The notes beneath the pieces are model-generated. The model saw only the letters and a list, made by a program, of their open reading frames with translations, made no database searches and was not told the DNA's origin. DNA of 64,000 nucleotides from Phycisphaerales bacterium (lineage in GTDB: Bacteria > Planctomycetota > Phycisphaerae > Phycisphaerales > UBA1924), in NCBI GenBank assembly GCA_028289195.1, contig JANQQR010000006.1, positions 1 through 64,000 on the forward strand, read 5' to 3'. Made by a program: the position numbers and the translations under genes. Of the stretch, positions 62,065 to 64,000 are shown piece after piece (position 1 is the stretch's first letter; each line of letters starts with the position of its first letter).

Positions 62065-63876
62065 CTACACCGCTGATGCCCTCAGGACCTCTTCGACCGT
62101 CGTGAGCCCCGCCGCGACCTTGTGCATGCCGTCGTCGCGGAGTGTCCGGAGCCCCATCTCCTGCGCAAGCTCCTTGAGTTCCTGAAGGCTCGCCCCCGCC
62201 GAGATGCGCTGGAGCATCTGGTCACGCGGGACGAACAGCTCGAAGATGCCGAGCCGACCGGCGTACCCCGTGCCGCGGCAGCGGGCGCACCCCTGACCGT
62301 GCTGGAGCTCGACGTCCCCGCCGACGACGGCGGCGACAGTCTGGCGCGTGGCCTCGTCGGCGTCGTAGGGCTCGCGGCAGTGCGGGCAGATCTTGCGGAC
62401 GAGCCGCTGGGCGAGCACACCGCGCATCATCGCGGCAACCAGGTAGGGCTCGATCCCCATGTTCACCAATCGGGTCACCGCGCTCACCGAGTCGTTGGTG
62501 TGCAGCGTCGAGAGGATCAGGTGCCCCGTGAGCGCCGCCTGCGTCGCGACCGTGGCGGTCTCGAGATCACGGATCTCGCCGACCATCAGCACGTCGGGGT
62601 CCTGACGCAGCAGCGAGCGCAGCGCGTGGGCGAAGCTGAACCCCGCCTTCTCGTTGATCTGGAACTGGTTGATCCCCGGGAGCTGGGCCTCGACCGGGTT
62701 CTCGACCGTCGAAAGGTTCATCTCGTCGGTGCTGATCTCGGCCAGAGCGCTGTACAGCGTCGTGCTCTTGCCGGACCCGGTGGGGCCGGTCACGAGCACC
62801 ATCCCGTTCGACGCCTGGATCACCGAGCGCCACTGCTGGACGACCTCCTGACCCATGCCCATCTTGTCGACCGAGATGATCGAGTTGCGCGTGTCGATGA
62901 TGCGCACCACAACCTTCTCGCCGAACTTGCCCGGCATCGTCGAGACACGCAGGTCCACCGGCCGCCCGTCGATCACGACATGGATATCGCCGTCCTGCGG
63001 CACGCGCCGCTCGGAGATGTCCATCTTCGCCATGATCTTCACGCGCGACACGACAGCCGGCTGCATCTGGTACGGCGGGCACAGCTTCATGATCAGGCGA
63101 CCGTCGACGCGATAGCGCACTCGGCAGCGGTGATCGTCGGGCTCGATGTGGATATCGCTGGCCCGCTCGTGGATCGCCTGGTACAGGATGTAGTTCACCA
63201 GCTTGACCACCGGCGACTGCCCCGACATCTCCTCCAGCGCGCCGAGGTCCAGCGCCTCGGTCTCCACCACGCTGAACTGGCGGACGTCCAGGTCGTCGTA
63301 GATCTCGTCGATGACGAACACGTTCGCCGACGGGAGGTACGCCTGCAGCGTCGCGCGGATGTCCTGGCTCGTGCTGGCGACGATCTGCACCTTCTTCTGG
63401 CACAGGCGCTCGGTCTCTTCCACCAGGAACAGGTTGGCCGGCTCGCTCACCGCGACAGTCAGCACCTCATCCACGCAGAACAGCGGGAGGACGCCCTGAC
63501 CGTCAACGAAGTCACGCGGGAGAAGATCGATCACACGCGGGTCGGCGAGCTTGGGGGTGACACGCGCAAACGGCACGCCGTAGCTCTTGGCCAGGCACGC
63601 CATCACCACGTGCTCGCTCACGAAGCCGAGCTCGACGAGAACCTCTCCCAGCAGCTTCGAGTGACCGCCGGCCGCCTGCTCCTCGAGCGCCTGGGTCAGC
63701 TGCTCGCGCGTGAGATGGTCGTCCTCGACGAGCATGTCCCCGAGCTGCATGCGCACGGCGTGCTTCGTCGTGCTCACCATGCCGGGGAGCCCACCGGAAT
63801 TCAGCGGGCCGTGCGACCCGGCGGCGCTCGGAGGCCCGATCGGCCCCGACGGGGTGTTGGGCTGCTCCGGGGTCAT
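62065..63876 (-). CDS. gspE: Type II secretion/type IV pilus assembly ATPase GspE/PilB
   Basis: The 603-residue hexameric ATPase has an N-terminal MshEN-type domain (LTREQLTQALEEQ), Walker A LVTGPTGSGKSTTLYSAL, an Asp box (ASDIHIEPDDH), Walker B RQDPDVLMVGEIRDLETA, His box LTGHLILSTLHTNDS, and a zinc tetracysteine motif (CPHC...CARCRGTGY). It powers pseudopilus or pilus assembly. The ATG at 63876 overlaps the upstream STAS gene's stop (ATGA). Confidence 0.94.
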   Translation of the reverse strand: MTPEQPNTPSGPIGPPSAAGSHGPLNSGGLPGMVSTTKHAVRMQLGDMLVEDDHLTREQLTQALEEQAAGGHSKLLGEVLVELGFVSEHVVMACLAKSYGVPFARVTPKLADPRVIDLLPRDFVDGQGVLPLFCVDEVLTVAVSEPANLFLVEETERLCQKKVQIVASTSQDIRATLQAYLPSANVFVIDEIYDDLDVRQFSVVETEALDLGALEEMSGQSPVVKLVNYILYQAIHERASDIHIEPDDHRCRVRYRVDGRLIMKLCPPYQMQPAVVSRVKIMAKMDISERRVPQDGDIHVVIDGRPVDLRVSTMPGKFGEKVVVRIIDTRNSIISVDKMGMGQEVVQQWRSVIQASNGMVLVTGPTGSGKSTTLYSALAEISTDEMNLSTVENPVEAQLPGINQFQINEKAGFSFAHALRSLLRQDPDVLMVGEIRDLETATVATQAALTGHLILSTLHTNDSVSAVTRLVNMGIEPYLVAAMMRGVLAQRLVRKICPHCREPYDADEATRQTVAAVVGGDVELQHGQGCARCRGTGYAGRLGIFELFVPRDQMLQRISAGASLQELKELAQEMGLRTLRDDGMHKVAAGLTTVEEVLRASAV

Positions 63877-64000
63877 CGCAGGCTCCTCACCGCGGCCTCG
63901 ACCGACTCGTGCGATTCGAACGCGAGGTCGAGCCGCGTGAGCTCGAGGATCGTCCGGATCGTCTCGTCGGGATGCACCAGCCGGAACTGGCCGCCTTCTT
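63873..64000 (-). CDS. STAS-domain (anti-sigma factor antagonist-like) protein, C-terminal part
   Basis: Only the last 42 residues lie in the window. The visible GGQFRLVHPDETIRTILELT then RLDLAFESHESVEAAVRSLR matches the end of SpoIIAA/STAS anti-anti-sigma proteins (final strand, the L-x-L-T-x-L-x-x-x-F helix, acidic loop, Ala-rich end). The stop overlaps the gspE start, so it is probably the first known gene of this unit and may regulate it. Confidence 0.6.
   Translation of the reverse strand, partial: EGGQFRLVHPDETIRTILELTRLDLAFESHESVEAAVRSLR

Noticed and set aside
1-64000. Mobile elements, CRISPR arrays, prophage or integrase genes
   Set aside because: No transposase or integrase motifs, no regularly spaced repeats and no flanking direct repeats were noticed anywhere in the window.

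Overview
The window looks like a chromosomal segment of a high-GC Planctomycetota bacterium, probably of the class Phycisphaerae. The evidence is two secreted proteins ending in PEP-CTERM-like exosortase signals (P-x-P, a hydrophobic stretch, then an Arg run), an exosortase plus EpsI partner inside a polysaccharide locus, a secreted protease with dockerin and cohesin-like parts, a very long B12-dependent ribonucleotide reductase, and a staphyloxanthin-like carotenoid cluster. No insertion sequence, prophage, CRISPR array or rRNA was seen. The only tRNA is tRNA-Pro(UGG).

Layout. 1-9.9 kb is housekeeping: the start of a SurA-like foldase gene, a 617-bp hairpin-rich gap, nrdJ and dcd (nucleotide metabolism), the helicase pcrA, an orphan Imm53-like immunity gene cut by an in-frame TGA, and purD. 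9.9-15.4 kb encodes secreted proteins (a matrixin protease with cohesin/dockerin parts, two PEP-CTERM proteins, an esterase-like hydrolase) and tRNA-Pro. 15.4-26.6 kb is a photoprotection island. One minus-strand operon holds a CrtI-family desaturase, a peroxiredoxin-like protein, a SOUL protein, a four-helix membrane protein and a photolyase. A divergent plus-strand operon holds an aldehyde dehydrogenase, a second CrtI-family enzyme, an acyltransferase and a GT2 enzyme, and a convergent GT1 glycosyltransferase follows.

26.8-55.4 kb is one large exopolysaccharide locus, all on the plus strand. It makes dTDP-rhamnose (rmlA, an rmlC-like gene, rmlD, rmlB). It then encodes a beta-helix secreted protein ending at a strong terminator, a Wzx flippase, glycosyltransferases, a pyruvyltransferase, an FrhB-type Fe-S protein, a Wzy-like polymerase/ligase, a degenerate NodB protein, a split Alg14/Alg13 transferase, a UDP-sugar dehydrogenase and a methyltransferase. 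A nucleotidyltransferase-like protein follows, then exosortase with EpsI, a Wzz/BY-kinase fusion, a priming sugar-phosphate transferase with an unusual N-terminal half, and a giant TPR protein. Most junctions from 35.1 to 49.8 kb are 4-nt NTGA stop/start overlaps, so the genes are probably translated in a coupled way. The natural reading is coordinated export of a rhamnose-containing, possibly pyruvylated polysaccharide with sorting of PEP-CTERM proteins to the surface.

55.4-64 kb contains a LolD/MacB-like ABC transporter with a DUF3299-like protein, adk, recJ, and a type II secretion/type IV pilus set (STAS protein, GspE, GspF) on the minus strand. All coordinates and translations come from reading the sequence directly. 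Family names are by motif recognition, without database searches.
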